From Acidimicrobiales bacterium (GTDB lineage: Bacteria > Actinomycetota > Acidimicrobiia > Acidimicrobiales > Poriferisodalaceae), in NCBI GenBank assembly GCA_030743005.1, contig JASLTG010000010.1, positions 16,967 through 80,966 on the forward strand: 64,000 nt of DNA, written 5' to 3'. A program made the position numbers and the translations under genes. Of the stretch, positions 23,327 through 31,518 are shown piece after piece. Position 1 is the first letter of the stretch, and each line of letters opens with the position of its first letter. Below the pieces are notes generated by a model. That model was not told the DNA's origin. It was given only the letters and a program-made list of their open reading frames with translations, and ran no database searches.

Positions 23327-24631
23327 GTGCTTCGCCGCATTGACCTTAGAGACCAAGAAGGGCCATTGGGTGTTCACCTCCCGCGCCCCGATTCCGGTGC
23401 CCAGGCGCCGACTTCTGAGGTACGAAAGATTATTTCAGAGGTCCGCGAGGGAGGAGATACCTCGATTCGCGAGTTGACGAAGAGGTTCGACAGTGTTGAT
23501 GTTGTTATTCCTCTTGTTTCGGAAGGGGACCTCGAAGAAGCCTGGAGGTCTTTGGGTTCTGAATTGGCAGCCGCTCTTGAGCTGGCCCGCGACCGTATTC
23601 TGCATTTTCACGAACAAGAGGCTGGCCAATCTCACGAAGTAACACAAGACGACATAAGGGTCACGAGTGTGCCGCAACCTGTGGAGCGTGCTGGTCTCTA
23701 CGTACCCGGAGGACTCGCTGTTTACCCATCTACAGTCCTTATGACGGCGTTACCAGCGAAGGCTGCTGGGGTAGATGAACTGGTTTTATGTACTCCGCCA
23801 AACTCGTCGGGAGAAATTGAGCAGGTTGTGCTCGCTGCTGCATATTTGTGCGGAGTGACCGAGGTCTACAAGATTGGGGGAGTGCAAGCCATTGCAGCTA
23901 TGGCATACGGCTCAGAAACCATAAGACCGGTTGATGTTATTGCAGGTCCCGGAAACATCTGGGTAGCGACCGCGAAACAAGAAGTAGCGGGAACGGTAGG
24001 GATAGCTGCTGCTTTTGCCGGGCCGTCAGAGATAGTGGTTGTGAGTGACGAGAGTTGCCCGAGCACTTCGGCCGCTATTGATCTCATACTCCAGGCTGAA
24101 CACGGACCGGGAGGTCGAGCCTGGCTGGTGACTTGGAACGAAAATTACGCCGAGAAAGTGGAAGAAGCGATGGAACATATCCTTGAATCATCGCCGCGTC
24201 GTACTGAGACATTGGAAACACTGACCGAAGATGGGTATCTGTGTTTAGTGGATACCCCGAAGCAAGCTGTTGAAGTTGTTAATGAGATTGCGCCGGAGCA
24301 TCTCCAACTTATGTGCAACGGATCCCACAGCCTTGTCAGGGACGTCCGAAACGCTGGTGCAGTCTTTTTGGGCAATTGGGGGCCGGCATCAATCGGCGAC
24401 TATGTGGCTGGACCTTCACATGTTCTCCCGACGGCTGGCACAGCTCGCTTTAGCGGCGCGCTCACTGTCGATGATTTCCAAAAGCGGATGCATGTTATCG
24501 AGGTCTCCAAATCGGGATTTGATGCAGTAGCAGATGCAGTTGACCGAATAGCACAGGCTGAGGGTTTGTGGGCTCACGCTGCCTCAGTTCGCGAACGGGA
24601 ACGGTGGGCAAACGAAGGCTTACAAGCATGA
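23327..24631 (+). CDS. hisD: Histidinol dehydrogenase HisD
   Basis: Catalyses the last two oxidations of histidine synthesis, histidinol to histidine, with NAD and zinc. The 434-residue product has the family signature region Val-Ile-Ala-Gly-Pro-Gly-Asn, Ala-Gly-Pro-Ser-Glu-Ile, zinc and catalytic residues in Gln-Ala-Glu-His-Gly-Pro, and Pro-Glu-His-Leu-Gln, with His-Val-Leu-Pro-Thr near the C-terminus. First gene of hisDCBHAF. The hisC start overlaps its stop. Confidence 0.96.
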   Translation: MLRRIDLRDQEGPLGVHLPRPDSGAQAPTSEVRKIISEVREGGDTSIRELTKRFDSVDVVIPLVSEGDLEEAWRSLGSELAAALELARDRILHFHEQEAGQSHEVTQDDIRVTSVPQPVERAGLYVPGGLAVYPSTVLMTALPAKAAGVDELVLCTPPNSSGEIEQVVLAAAYLCGVTEVYKIGGVQAIAAMAYGSETIRPVDVIAGPGNIWVATAKQEVAGTVGIAAAFAGPSEIVVVSDESCPSTSAAIDLILQAEHGPGGRAWLVTWNENYAEKVEEAMEHILESSPRRTETLETLTEDGYLCLVDTPKQAVEVVNEIAPEHLQLMCNGSHSLVRDVRNAGAVFLGNWGPASIGDYVAGPSHVLPTAGTARFSGALTVDDFQKRMHVIEVSKSGFDAVADAVDRIAQAEGLWAHAASVRERERWANEGLQA

Positions 24632-25704
24632 GACGGCCACGTGTGCGTGATGATTTGAAGTCCATGGAGGGATATCACTCCCCACAGGTAGAGGTTGAGG
24701 TGCGTTTAAATACGAACGAAGCTCCTTTCCCTCCGCCCGACGAATTCCAGGAAGCGTTCCTAAATGAAGTGACCAAGGTTGATTGGAATAGATATCCCGA
24801 TCGACTAGCGCTATCGCTGAGGGAAGACTTAGCCTCGCTCCACCAAGTTGACCCTGAGCAAGTGTTCGTAGCGAACGGCTCCAATGAAGTGCTACAGACT
24901 ATCTGCCTGACTTTCGGAGGACATGGCAGAACTGCTCTGACTTTTGAGCCTACGTACGCGATGTACGGCCAGATAGCGCGGACCACCCAATGTCGGGTCG
25001 TCGAAGCTCAGCGAGACGAAACTTTCAGAGTATCTCTTGATGTCTTGGAGCGAGGTATTGAAACCGAGAAGCCAGACCTCATGTTCTTATGTTCACCTAA
25101 TAATCCCACAGGGACACCCGAGAGCGTGGAAGTAGTTGAAGCCGCTTTGAGTCTTTCATCAGCAGCGGTAGTCGTTGATGAGGCTTATGGGCAATTTGCG
25201 GATTTCACGGCTTTAGACATGTTCGGTGCTCCTGATGCTTCTGAGTCCCTGATCGTTACGAGAACCTTCTCAAAAACTTGGTCAATGGCCGGTGTGCGCC
25301 TTGGGTATTGCATCGCTCCGCCGTGGATGTTGGATGAATTTCAAAAAGTAGTTCTCCCATACCATTTAGATTCGGTGAAACAGATTGCTGGGCGAGTGGC
25401 TCTGCGTTTCCAAGACCAAATGGAGCAACGAGTAACGCAGATAGCAGATGAACGACAGCGAGTGTCTGTGGCCTTAACTCTGATGGGGTTAGAGGTCTGG
25501 CCTTCTCAAGCTAATTTCATCCTATTCAGGACAACTCCTTGTGATCTACCGGGCGAAGAAGTCTGGAAACGTTTATTGGATAGGTCTGTTTTGGTGCGAA
25601 ACTGCTCTACTTGGCCAGGCTTAGCTGATTGTCTGCGAATCACGCTCGGCACTGAACAAGAAAACACCATTTTTCTCGAAGCCCTCCAGGAGGCACTTCA
25701 ATGA
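24628..25704 (+). CDS. hisC: Histidinol-phosphate aminotransferase HisC
   Basis: PLP-dependent class I/II aminotransferase converting imidazole acetol-phosphate to histidinol-phosphate. From the ATG at 24628, which overlaps the hisD stop as ATGA, the product is 358 residues. It shows Asn-Thr-Asn-Glu-Ala-Pro-Phe-Pro-Pro-Pro, Asn-Gly-Ser-Asn-Glu, Pro-Asn-Asn-Pro-Thr-Gly and the PLP-lysine site Thr-Phe-Ser-Lys-Thr-Trp-Ser-Met-Ala-Gly-Val-Arg-Leu-Gly-Tyr. An upstream in-frame start at 24568 would only overlap hisD. Confidence 0.95.
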   Translation: MRRPRVRDDLKSMEGYHSPQVEVEVRLNTNEAPFPPPDEFQEAFLNEVTKVDWNRYPDRLALSLREDLASLHQVDPEQVFVANGSNEVLQTICLTFGGHGRTALTFEPTYAMYGQIARTTQCRVVEAQRDETFRVSLDVLERGIETEKPDLMFLCSPNNPTGTPESVEVVEAALSLSSAAVVVDEAYGQFADFTALDMFGAPDASESLIVTRTFSKTWSMAGVRLGYCIAPPWMLDEFQKVVLPYHLDSVKQIAGRVALRFQDQMEQRVTQIADERQRVSVALTLMGLEVWPSQANFILFRTTPCDLPGEEVWKRLLDRSVLVRNCSTWPGLADCLRITLGTEQENTIFLEALQEALQ

Positions 25705-26291
25705 CACGTCACGCTCAACGCCAACGTACGACGAAGGAAACTCAAGTTGATTTGGCCGTCAACGTTGATGGTTCTGGACAAGTAGAGGTCGCCACAGGGT
25801 TACCATTCTTTGACCACATGATCGCGCAGCTTGGTAAACATGCCCGATTTGATTTGACGGTCAAATGCGAAGGCGACATAGACATTGATGCCCACCATAC
25901 GGTCGAAGATGTGGGTATTGCGCTAGGAGAGGCTTTCGGGGAGGCCCTTGGAGACAAACAGGGTGTCCGTAGATTCGCCTCTATGACAGTTCCGTTAGAT
26001 GAGGCAGCTGTCGAAGTGGTTTTGGATCTATCAGGTCGACCCTTCCTGCACTACGACATCGATCCACCCGGGGAAAAAATTCTAGGCGACCCACCATTCG
26101 ACCCTCAGTTGTGTGAAGAGTTCTGGCGTGCCTTTGCCACCGCTGCAGGGATCACGTTGCATCTGGTGATGATTCGGGGCCGTAATACCCATCACATAAT
26201 TGAAGCGAGTTTCAAAGCCGTCGCCCGAGCACTTTACGATTCAGTTCATATTGCTGACGAGGTTCTCCCATCCACCAAAGGTGTGTTGTGA
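25701..26291 (+). CDS. hisB: Imidazoleglycerol-phosphate dehydratase HisB
   Basis: Mn-dependent dehydratase producing imidazole acetol-phosphate. Two tandem half-domains each carry the metal motif: Asp-Ala-His-His-Thr-Val-Glu-Asp near residue 63 and Asn-Thr-His-His-Ile-Ile-Glu near residue 165, plus Phe-Asp-His-Met at residue 35. The 196-residue product is the monofunctional form, without a histidinol-phosphatase domain. The start overlaps hisC as ATGA. Confidence 0.96.
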   Translation: MTRHAQRQRTTKETQVDLAVNVDGSGQVEVATGLPFFDHMIAQLGKHARFDLTVKCEGDIDIDAHHTVEDVGIALGEAFGEALGDKQGVRRFASMTVPLDEAAVEVVLDLSGRPFLHYDIDPPGEKILGDPPFDPQLCEEFWRAFATAAGITLHLVMIRGRNTHHIIEASFKAVARALYDSVHIADEVLPSTKGVL

Positions 26292-26301
26292 GGGACTTCC
26301 G

Positions 26302-26937
26302 TTGAGTGAAGTCGAAACAGCTCCGCTGATAGCCATCTTGGATTACGGCATCGGGAATCTAAGGTCCGCGCAGAAAGGATTCGAACGCGTCGGCGCTGAC
26401 GTTCACTTGACTTCGGACAGCGGCTTGATCGCCGAAGCAGCAGGTGTGGTACTTCCCGGGGTTGGGCATTTCGGGGCATGCATGCGTGAACTTAGAGCGG
26501 CAAAGTTAGATGATCTTGCCTGTTCAGTTATCGAATCAGGTGTTCCTTTTCTTGGGATTTGTATCGGTATGCAGATGTTGTTCGAAGGATCCGAAGAAGC
26601 ACCGGATGTTCGTGGATTGGGAGTGCTTCCCGGACAGGCGCTACTTCTCCCTGACGGGTTGCCGCGCCCTCAAATGCAATGGAACCAGTTGAATATTCAA
26701 CGGGATGGCTCGCCGCTGTTGGCGGGGATCAAAGACCGATCTTGGATGTATTTTGTTCATAGCTACGCCGTCGAAACTGAACCAGATTTAGTGGTCGCCA
26801 CTTGTGAATACGGAATCAACGTGACCGCGATGGTAGAAAAAGGTTCCTTGTGGGCCACACAGTTCCACCCAGAAAAATCAGGAGAACTAGGTCGAGCCTT
26901 TGCTGAGAATTTCTATAGACAGGTCATAGCCCAATGA
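26302..26937 (+). CDS. hisH: Imidazole glycerol phosphate synthase, glutaminase subunit HisH
   Basis: Class I glutamine amidotransferase that supplies ammonia to HisF. The 211-residue product has Asp-Tyr-Gly-Ile-Gly-Asn-Leu-Arg-Ser, Pro-Gly-Val-Gly-His-Phe-Gly, the nucleophile in Gly-Ile-Cys-Ile-Gly-Met-Gln, and His-Glu in Gln-Phe-His-Pro-Glu-Lys-Ser. The TTG at 26302 is preferred because AGGGA lies six bases before it. A GTG at 26281, inside hisB, is the alternative. Confidence 0.94.
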   Translation: MSEVETAPLIAILDYGIGNLRSAQKGFERVGADVHLTSDSGLIAEAAGVVLPGVGHFGACMRELRAAKLDDLACSVIESGVPFLGICIGMQMLFEGSEEAPDVRGLGVLPGQALLLPDGLPRPQMQWNQLNIQRDGSPLLAGIKDRSWMYFVHSYAVETEPDLVVATCEYGINVTAMVEKGSLWATQFHPEKSGELGRAFAENFYRQVIAQ

Positions 26938-27671
26938 CTTTTACTTTGTACCCGGCGATCGACCTTCGGGGAGGCCGGTGCGTTCGACTCATCCAAGGTG
27001 ACTACGACCGTGAGATCAGATATGAGGCCGACCCGGTTGAGGTAGCACTCGGCTTTCAAGAAGCAGGAGCCTCGTGGGTGCATGTCGTCGACCTTGATGC
27101 AGCCCGCTCAGGTACTTCGGAAAATCTGGCGACCGTTGCAGCGATCGCGGAGGCAGTCCAGGTGCCCGTGCAAAGCGGTGGAGGTGTGCGCAGCGTCGAG
27201 GCAGCAAAAGCTTTATTTGAGGCAGGAGTTTCGAGGTGTGTGGTTGGAACTGCTGCAGTGGAGAATCCGAGCTTGATTGAAGAGATCACGACACTTGGGC
27301 ATCAAGTTGCGGTGGGTCTTGATGTCCGAGGTGAGACAGTGGCGACCCAAGGGTGGGAGCGAGACAGTGGCCTAAGCATTTATGAGCTGCTGCCTAACTA
27401 TGAAAACGCAGGTGCTGAGGCAATAGTCGTGACCCAGATCAATCGTGATGGAATGGGAACCGGACCGGATATCGCCGGTTTAAGAAGTGTGATCGAAGGC
27501 ACCTCCCTGCAGGTTGTGGCGAGTGGCGGTGTTGGAGCGCTTACACACATCACCCAACTCGCCCAATTACGTGTCGATGGCAGGGGTTTAGCAGGCGTCA
27601 TAGTCGGTAAAGCCATCCATGACGGCGTCATTGATGTTTCAGATGCAGTGAAGGCCGCTGAACAGATATGA
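26934..27671 (+). CDS. hisA: ProFAR isomerase HisA
   Basis: TIM-barrel isomerase acting on 5'-ProFAR. The 245-residue product shows the two half-barrel Asp catalysts, in Ala-Ile-Asp-Leu-Arg-Gly-Gly and in Thr-Gln-Ile-Asn-Arg-Asp-Gly, and phosphate sites Gly-Gly-Gly-Val-Arg and Ala-Ser-Gly-Gly-Val-Gly. Many actinobacteria use a bifunctional HisA (PriA) that also does the TrpF reaction. Here a separate trpF is present at 36095, so dedicated HisA activity is more likely, though dual activity cannot be excluded. Confidence 0.94.
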   Translation: MTFTLYPAIDLRGGRCVRLIQGDYDREIRYEADPVEVALGFQEAGASWVHVVDLDAARSGTSENLATVAAIAEAVQVPVQSGGGVRSVEAAKALFEAGVSRCVVGTAAVENPSLIEEITTLGHQVAVGLDVRGETVATQGWERDSGLSIYELLPNYENAGAEAIVVTQINRDGMGTGPDIAGLRSVIEGTSLQVVASGGVGALTHITQLAQLRVDGRGLAGVIVGKAIHDGVIDVSDAVKAAEQI

Positions 27672-28441
27672 AATCGGTGAGAGTGATCCCGTGTTTAGAT
27701 GTCGACCAAGGACGTGTCGTCAAAGGCGTCAATTTTGTGGGACTTAGGGACGCTGGCGACCCTGTTGAATTAGCGGCTCGCTATGACGCGGAAGGAGCGG
27801 ATGAGGTTGTATTTCTCGACATCACCGCAAGCTCAGATAACCGCGAAACGATAATTGAATTAGCTCGCAAGGTCGCCGAAGAGGTCTACATACCGTTCAC
27901 TATTGGAGGCGGAGTTAGATCAGTTGATGATGCTCGGCTGCTCCTCAGAGCCGGCGCAGATAAAGTTTCGGTGAACTCAGCAGCGGTGCATCGCCCCGGC
28001 CTGGTCTCGGAGTTAGCAGCAGCATTCGGTAGTCAGTGCGTGGTTGTTGCGATCGACGCAAAATCGAACGAGGACAAGACCTGGAACGTCTATATCAATG
28101 GTGGACGTGAAGATGTTGGCCTCGATGTAGTCGACTGGGCTAGAGAAGTCACGGACCTTGGTGCGGGTGAAATTCTCTTGACGTCAATGGATGGTGACGG
28201 AACTCGCAACGGGTACGACCTTGAATTGACTCGAGCCGTTGTTGACGCGGTTCGAGTGCCTGTGATTGCAAGTGGTGGTGTCGGAACGCTTGATCATTTG
28301 GTCAACGGTGCAATTGATGGTCGAGCAGATGCGGTACTGGCAGCGTCGATCTTTCATTTCGGTGAACACACTGTGAGAGAGGCGAAGGAAGCGTTGCTGG
28401 CCGCTGGGGTAGTAGTCCGGCCGCCTGTTAATGAGTTGTAG
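27668..28441 (+). CDS. hisF: Imidazole glycerol phosphate synthase, cyclase subunit HisF
   Basis: TIM-barrel cyclase that uses ammonia from HisH to form imidazole glycerol phosphate and AICAR. The 257-residue product has Val-Ile-Pro-Cys-Leu-Asp-Val with the catalytic [18 protein letters not shown] and Ile-Ala-Ser-Gly-Gly-Val-Gly. The ATG overlaps the hisA stop. Last gene of the his operon; hisI/hisE and hisG are not in this window. Confidence 0.96.
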   Translation: MKSVRVIPCLDVDQGRVVKGVNFVGLRDAGDPVELAARYDAEGADEVVFLDITASSDNRETIIELARKVAEEVYIPFTIGGGVRSVDDARLLLRAGADKVSVNSAAVHRPGLVSELAAAFGSQCVVVAIDAKSNEDKTWNVYINGGREDVGLDVVDWAREVTDLGAGEILLTSMDGDGTRNGYDLELTRAVVDAVRVPVIASGGVGTLDHLVNGAIDGRADAVLAASIFHFGEHTVREAKEALLAAGVVVRPPVNEL

Positions 28442-28456
28442 CAGACGTTCATCGGT

Positions 28457-28462
28457 TAGTTT
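28457..28462 (+). promoter_or_regulatory. -10 element of leaderless acyl-CoA synthetase gene
   Basis: TAGTTT ends six bases before the ATG at 28469, separating this gene from the his operon. Confidence 0.6.
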
Positions 28463-28468
28463 CGAGCT

Positions 28469-30058
28469 ATGAGCTACCCGGGTACCCATGCAGCAGTAGA
28501 CCCTGATCGCCCAGCGGTCGTGATGGCCAGAACAGGCGAATCTCTGTCTTACCAAGAACTCGAAGACCGATCCTGTCGTTTTGCGCAAATGATGTGGGAT
28601 GCCGGGCTTCGACCTGGAGGCCACATAGCAATTTTTGCCGATAATCACATCCGTTACTTTGAGGCCTATTGGGCTGCAATGCGAAGCGGCCTTTACTTCA
28701 CCACAGTGAATCGGTTCCTTACTGCTGAGGAAGCTTCGTACATCGTTGAAGATTGCGGGGCACAAGTGCTGGTTGCCAGTCAAGCTGTGCGTGACGTAGC
28801 GGTCCAAATGTTGCCATCGATACCAAATTGCCCGGTGAGACTCATGTTTGACGGAACCGCAGAAGGCTACGAAAACTTCGAAGCAACGGTCGCCAAATAC
28901 CCTGCTGAACCTCTTGAAGAGCAACCAAAGGGGTCTCTGATGCTTTACAGCTCAGGCACGACTGGAAAACCCAAGGGAATCAAACGACCGTTAGACGGGT
29001 CAAAGATAACTGACCCTGACCTGATAGGAGCCGGTCTGGTCGGCGGGATTTTTGGTATTAATGACCAGTCTGTTTATTTGTCTCCCGCCCCGCTGTATCA
29101 CTCGGCGCCACTCGGATTTACTACGGGAACACAATCTGTTGGTGGGACGGCAGTAGTCCTAGAGAAGTTCGATCCCCTCGAGGCGTTGCAGGCCATAGAG
29201 CGTTACGGCGTTACTCATTCGCAGTGGGTGCCAACAATGTTCACTCGGATGTTGAAACTCACCGAAGAAGAGCGAAATAGGTGGGACCTATCGACCCACA
29301 AAGTTGCCATACATGCCGCTGCCCCCTGCCCCGTCGAGGTGAAGAAACAAATGTTGGAGTGGTGGGGTCCGATCCTGCACGAGTATTACGCAGGAACTGA
29401 ACTCAACGGGTTTTGCTATGTCGGCCCGGAAGACTGGATTAGTCATCCGGGAACCGTCGGTAAACCGCTCATCGGAACCTTGCGTATATGTGATGAAGAC
29501 GGCACCGAACTGCCTACTGGCGAATCAGGGCTGATTTATTTCGAACGAGAAGAGCAGACGTTCGAATATCACCAAGCACCCGACAAAACGAAAAGTTCGC
29601 AACATCCGAATAATCCTTTGTGGACCACGCTGGGGGATGTTGGTCGGGTCGACGACCACGGCTTCTTGTACCTCACGGACAGGAAGGCTTTTATGATTAT
29701 TTCGGGCGGAGTCAATATCTATCCACAAGAAATTGAAGACTGTCTGATTCTTCATGCTGAAGTCGCTGACGTCGCAGTTTTTGGTGTCCCAAATGAAGAT
29801 TTCGGTGAAGAGGTTAAAGCTGTTGTGCAGCCGCTGGACGGGGTTACTGGAGATGAGCAACTAGCCAAACGCCTACTTGAATATGCCCGCGATCACATTG
29901 CCGGCTACAAGGTTCCGCGGTCGATTGATTTCCGCTCAGAGTTACCTCGTTTACCCACCGGAAAACTGTATAAACGATTGCTCCGAGACGAGTACTGGGG
30001 CGTCGACAATGAGTCAGGCGGCAGTGTGTCACCAATAGAACAAATAACTGACTCATAA
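28469..30058 (+). CDS. AMP-binding acyl-CoA synthetase
   Basis: Adenylate-forming ligase activating a carboxylic acid to its CoA thioester. The 529-residue product has the P-loop Tyr-Ser-Ser-Gly-Thr-Thr-Gly-Lys-Pro-Lys-Gly near residue 155, Tyr-Tyr-Ala-Gly-Thr-Glu near residue 310, Leu-Gly-Asp-Val-Gly-Arg, the hinge Asp-Arg-Lys, and the C-terminal catalytic lysine in Pro-Thr-Gly-Lys-Leu-Tyr-Lys-Arg. It looks like a medium- or long-chain fatty acid or aromatic acid CoA ligase; the substrate is not readable. Single-gene unit. Confidence 0.9.
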   Translation: MSYPGTHAAVDPDRPAVVMARTGESLSYQELEDRSCRFAQMMWDAGLRPGGHIAIFADNHIRYFEAYWAAMRSGLYFTTVNRFLTAEEASYIVEDCGAQVLVASQAVRDVAVQMLPSIPNCPVRLMFDGTAEGYENFEATVAKYPAEPLEEQPKGSLMLYSSGTTGKPKGIKRPLDGSKITDPDLIGAGLVGGIFGINDQSVYLSPAPLYHSAPLGFTTGTQSVGGTAVVLEKFDPLEALQAIERYGVTHSQWVPTMFTRMLKLTEEERNRWDLSTHKVAIHAAAPCPVEVKKQMLEWWGPILHEYYAGTELNGFCYVGPEDWISHPGTVGKPLIGTLRICDEDGTELPTGESGLIYFEREEQTFEYHQAPDKTKSSQHPNNPLWTTLGDVGRVDDHGFLYLTDRKAFMIISGGVNIYPQEIEDCLILHAEVADVAVFGVPNEDFGEEVKAVVQPLDGVTGDEQLAKRLLEYARDHIAGYKVPRSIDFRSELPRLPTGKLYKRLLRDEYWGVDNESGGSVSPIEQITDS

Positions 30059-30177
30059 ATTAGAGAGCTAGAACAATCATCAATTTTCCGATAGGTGGTG
30101 GTCCTGCTTTGTGTGTCCACTGGGCAAGCTCTTCTGGTATTTTCTGAGCAGTCCACTGGCTGGAAGTAGGGGAAGAC

Positions 30178-30465
30178 ATGTCAGTTTATTTTGTGGTGCA
30201 AGAAGAAGTTAAAGACCAAGACGGGCTTGAGGAGTACATGCAAGCAGCCAAAAGCTCAACGCTTGGCCGCGGCCGTGCTCTGGTAGTCGACAATGATGTT
30301 GTCCCAATAGAGGGAGAATGGCATGGTTCTCGCTTGGTCATTCTCGAGTTCGAAGATGAAGAAGCTTTTAGAGAGTGGTACGAGTCACCGGACTATCAGA
30401 ATGCTCTGCCGTTGCGCCTAGCGGCTACCGATTCTCGGGGCGCACTAGCTAAAGGAATTAGCTAA
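30178..30465 (+). CDS. DUF1330-like small protein
   Basis: 95 residues, a single ferredoxin-like dimeric alpha+beta barrel domain as in DUF1330. It begins with a Tyr-Phe-Val-Val strand, then has Trp-His-Gly-Ser-Arg-Leu-Val-Ile-Leu-Glu-Phe, and Phe-Arg-Glu-Trp-Tyr-Glu-Ser-Pro-Asp-Tyr-Gln, the hallmark of the family. Biochemical role unknown. Preceded by AGGGGAAG. The DCC-family gene follows ten bases later, likely in one transcript. Confidence 0.85.
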   Translation: MSVYFVVQEEVKDQDGLEEYMQAAKSSTLGRGRALVVDNDVVPIEGEWHGSRLVILEFEDEEAFREWYESPDYQNALPLRLAATDSRGALAKGIS

Positions 30466-30475
30466 AAGGCTTAGG

Positions 30476-30796
30476 GTGCTTGTTTACGACGGCGAATGTT
30501 CATTTTGTTGCAGGTGTGCGTCTTGGGTAGCTCGCCGCGCTGATATCGAACTGAGTCCAGGTGCTGCCGAGGACTTAGAAAACCTGGGTATCTCCATCAG
30601 CGACGCGAAACGGGCTGTTTGGTGGATTGAAGGAGATACGAGACTGTCGGGCCATCAAGCAGTCGGAGAGGTCCTGCGCTCCATAAGTGGCGGTTGGGGA
30701 TGGCTAGGGAATGCAATGAAGGTCCCACCGTTATCGTGGGTAGCAGCCCTCATCTATAGGTGTGTAGCAGCGAACAGGCACCGCATTACGGGTTGA
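30476..30796 (+). CDS. DCC-family (DUF393) thiol-disulfide oxidoreductase-like protein
   Basis: Short thioredoxin-like protein of 106 residues. The DCC motif at the N-terminus, Tyr-Asp-Gly-Glu-Cys-Ser-Phe-Cys, supplies a Cys-x-x-Cys pair, with two further cysteines one and three residues on. Trp-Trp-Ile-Glu-Gly and the Leu-Ser-Gly-His-Gln-Ala-Val segment also fit the family. Redox partner unknown. GTG start after an AAAAGG site. Confidence 0.82.
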   Translation: MLVYDGECSFCCRCASWVARRADIELSPGAAEDLENLGISISDAKRAVWWIEGDTRLSGHQAVGEVLRSISGGWGWLGNAMKVPPLSWVAALIYRCVAANRHRITG

Positions 30797-30849
30797 CATA
30801 GCTGGCAAATTTCAGAGAATGAGTCATCAGCAACGATCGTCTTAATCAA

Positions 30850-31494
30850 CTATTTTCCGACAACTTCGGTAATGAATGAGCTTGTTCGATCAGTGACTGG
30901 TTGGGTAAAGCCCATAAAGAAGTGATCGGCTCCTGCAATTTCTTCTATCGATGTCGCCGTCCACGGTCCGCAAATATCTTTCGCATCGGCTAAGGCTCGG
31001 AATTGGTCGTTTTCAGGTACCAGCAGCATCGTTGGCCGTTCGTCTAGCCCAGCTTTCATTTGAGTCGGGTCGAGCAGCGCCAAAGGCGATGCGATTCCTA
31101 CCCAACCAGCTACGTCACGCCCGTCAGCACTCAGAGAAACGTCTGCCCCAAATGAGTAACCGACTGAAAACACTGGCACAGACTCAGACAATTCTCCTGC
31201 AAAAGCGAATGCCGCTTCGCTATCAGATACCTCGAGCTTCCCTTCTCCATAACTTCCTTGCGAATTACCAACTCCTCGAAAGTTATATCTCAAGGTGGCA
31301 ATCTCGTCCCCAGGCAGTGAGCTGAATAAAGCTTGGACTACGTTGTTGCGCATTTCTCCGCCGTGCAGGGGGTGCGGATGAGAGATCACAGCGATGGCCT
31401 TGATACGGCTAGGAAGTAGGTATTCAGCCTCGATCATGACACCGTCACTGGTTGTAAAATTTGTTATTTGAGGTAGTCCTGAGTCCGCGTTCAT
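30850..31494 (-). CDS. Alpha/beta hydrolase
   Basis: 214-residue serine hydrolase of the short dienelactone-hydrolase or YqiA-like type. It shows the oxyanion region Ser-His-Pro-His-Pro-Leu-His-Gly-Gly, Arg-Tyr-Asn-Phe-Arg-Gly-Val-Gly-Asn-Ser, the nucleophile elbow Gly-Tyr-Ser-Phe-Gly-Ala and the catalytic His in Gly-Ala-Asp-His-Phe-Phe; an Asp follows Pro-Glu-Asn. No secretion signal. Substrate unknown. Divergent from the GroES-like gene and shares its promoter palindrome. Confidence 0.85.
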   Translation of the reverse strand: MNADSGLPQITNFTTSDGVMIEAEYLLPSRIKAIAVISHPHPLHGGEMRNNVVQALFSSLPGDEIATLRYNFRGVGNSQGSYGEGKLEVSDSEAAFAFAGELSESVPVFSVGYSFGADVSLSADGRDVAGWVGIASPLALLDPTQMKAGLDERPTMLLVPENDQFRALADAKDICGPWTATSIEEIAGADHFFMGFTQPVTDRTSSFITEVVGK

Positions 31495-31502
31495 GTCTGA
31501 GA

Positions 31503-31508
31503 ACGGTA
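31503..31508 (-). promoter_or_regulatory. -10 element of hydrolase gene (half of palindrome)
   Basis: Minus-strand TACCGT ends eight bases before the hydrolase ATG at 31494-31492. Two of its bases are also part of the plus-strand -10. Confidence 0.55.
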
Positions 31509-31512
31509 CCGT
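31507..31512 (+). promoter_or_regulatory. -10 element of leaderless groES-like gene
   Basis: TACCGT ends six bases before the GTG at 31519, supporting that start. Confidence 0.6.
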
Positions 31513-31518
31513 GCCATC

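Larger units (their letters stand above)
31503..31512. promoter_or_regulatory. Palindromic bidirectional -10 element
   Basis: The perfect palindrome ACGGTACCGT gives TACCGT on both strands. Each copy is placed 6-8 bases before the start codon of the divergent gene on its side, so a single symmetric site may direct transcription both ways. Confidence 0.6.

Noticed and set aside
23313..23330. Hairpin (arms around ACCCT and AGGGT) covering the hisD start codon, as a translational control element
   Set aside because: The 5' arm coincides with the proposed -10 hexamer, so if hisD is leaderless this arm is not transcribed and the pairing is coincidental.
30115..30160. Direct repeat GTCCACTGG (30115 and 30151) before the DUF1330-like gene
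   Set aside because: Two nine-base copies only, no symmetry or link to a mobile element; treated as chance.
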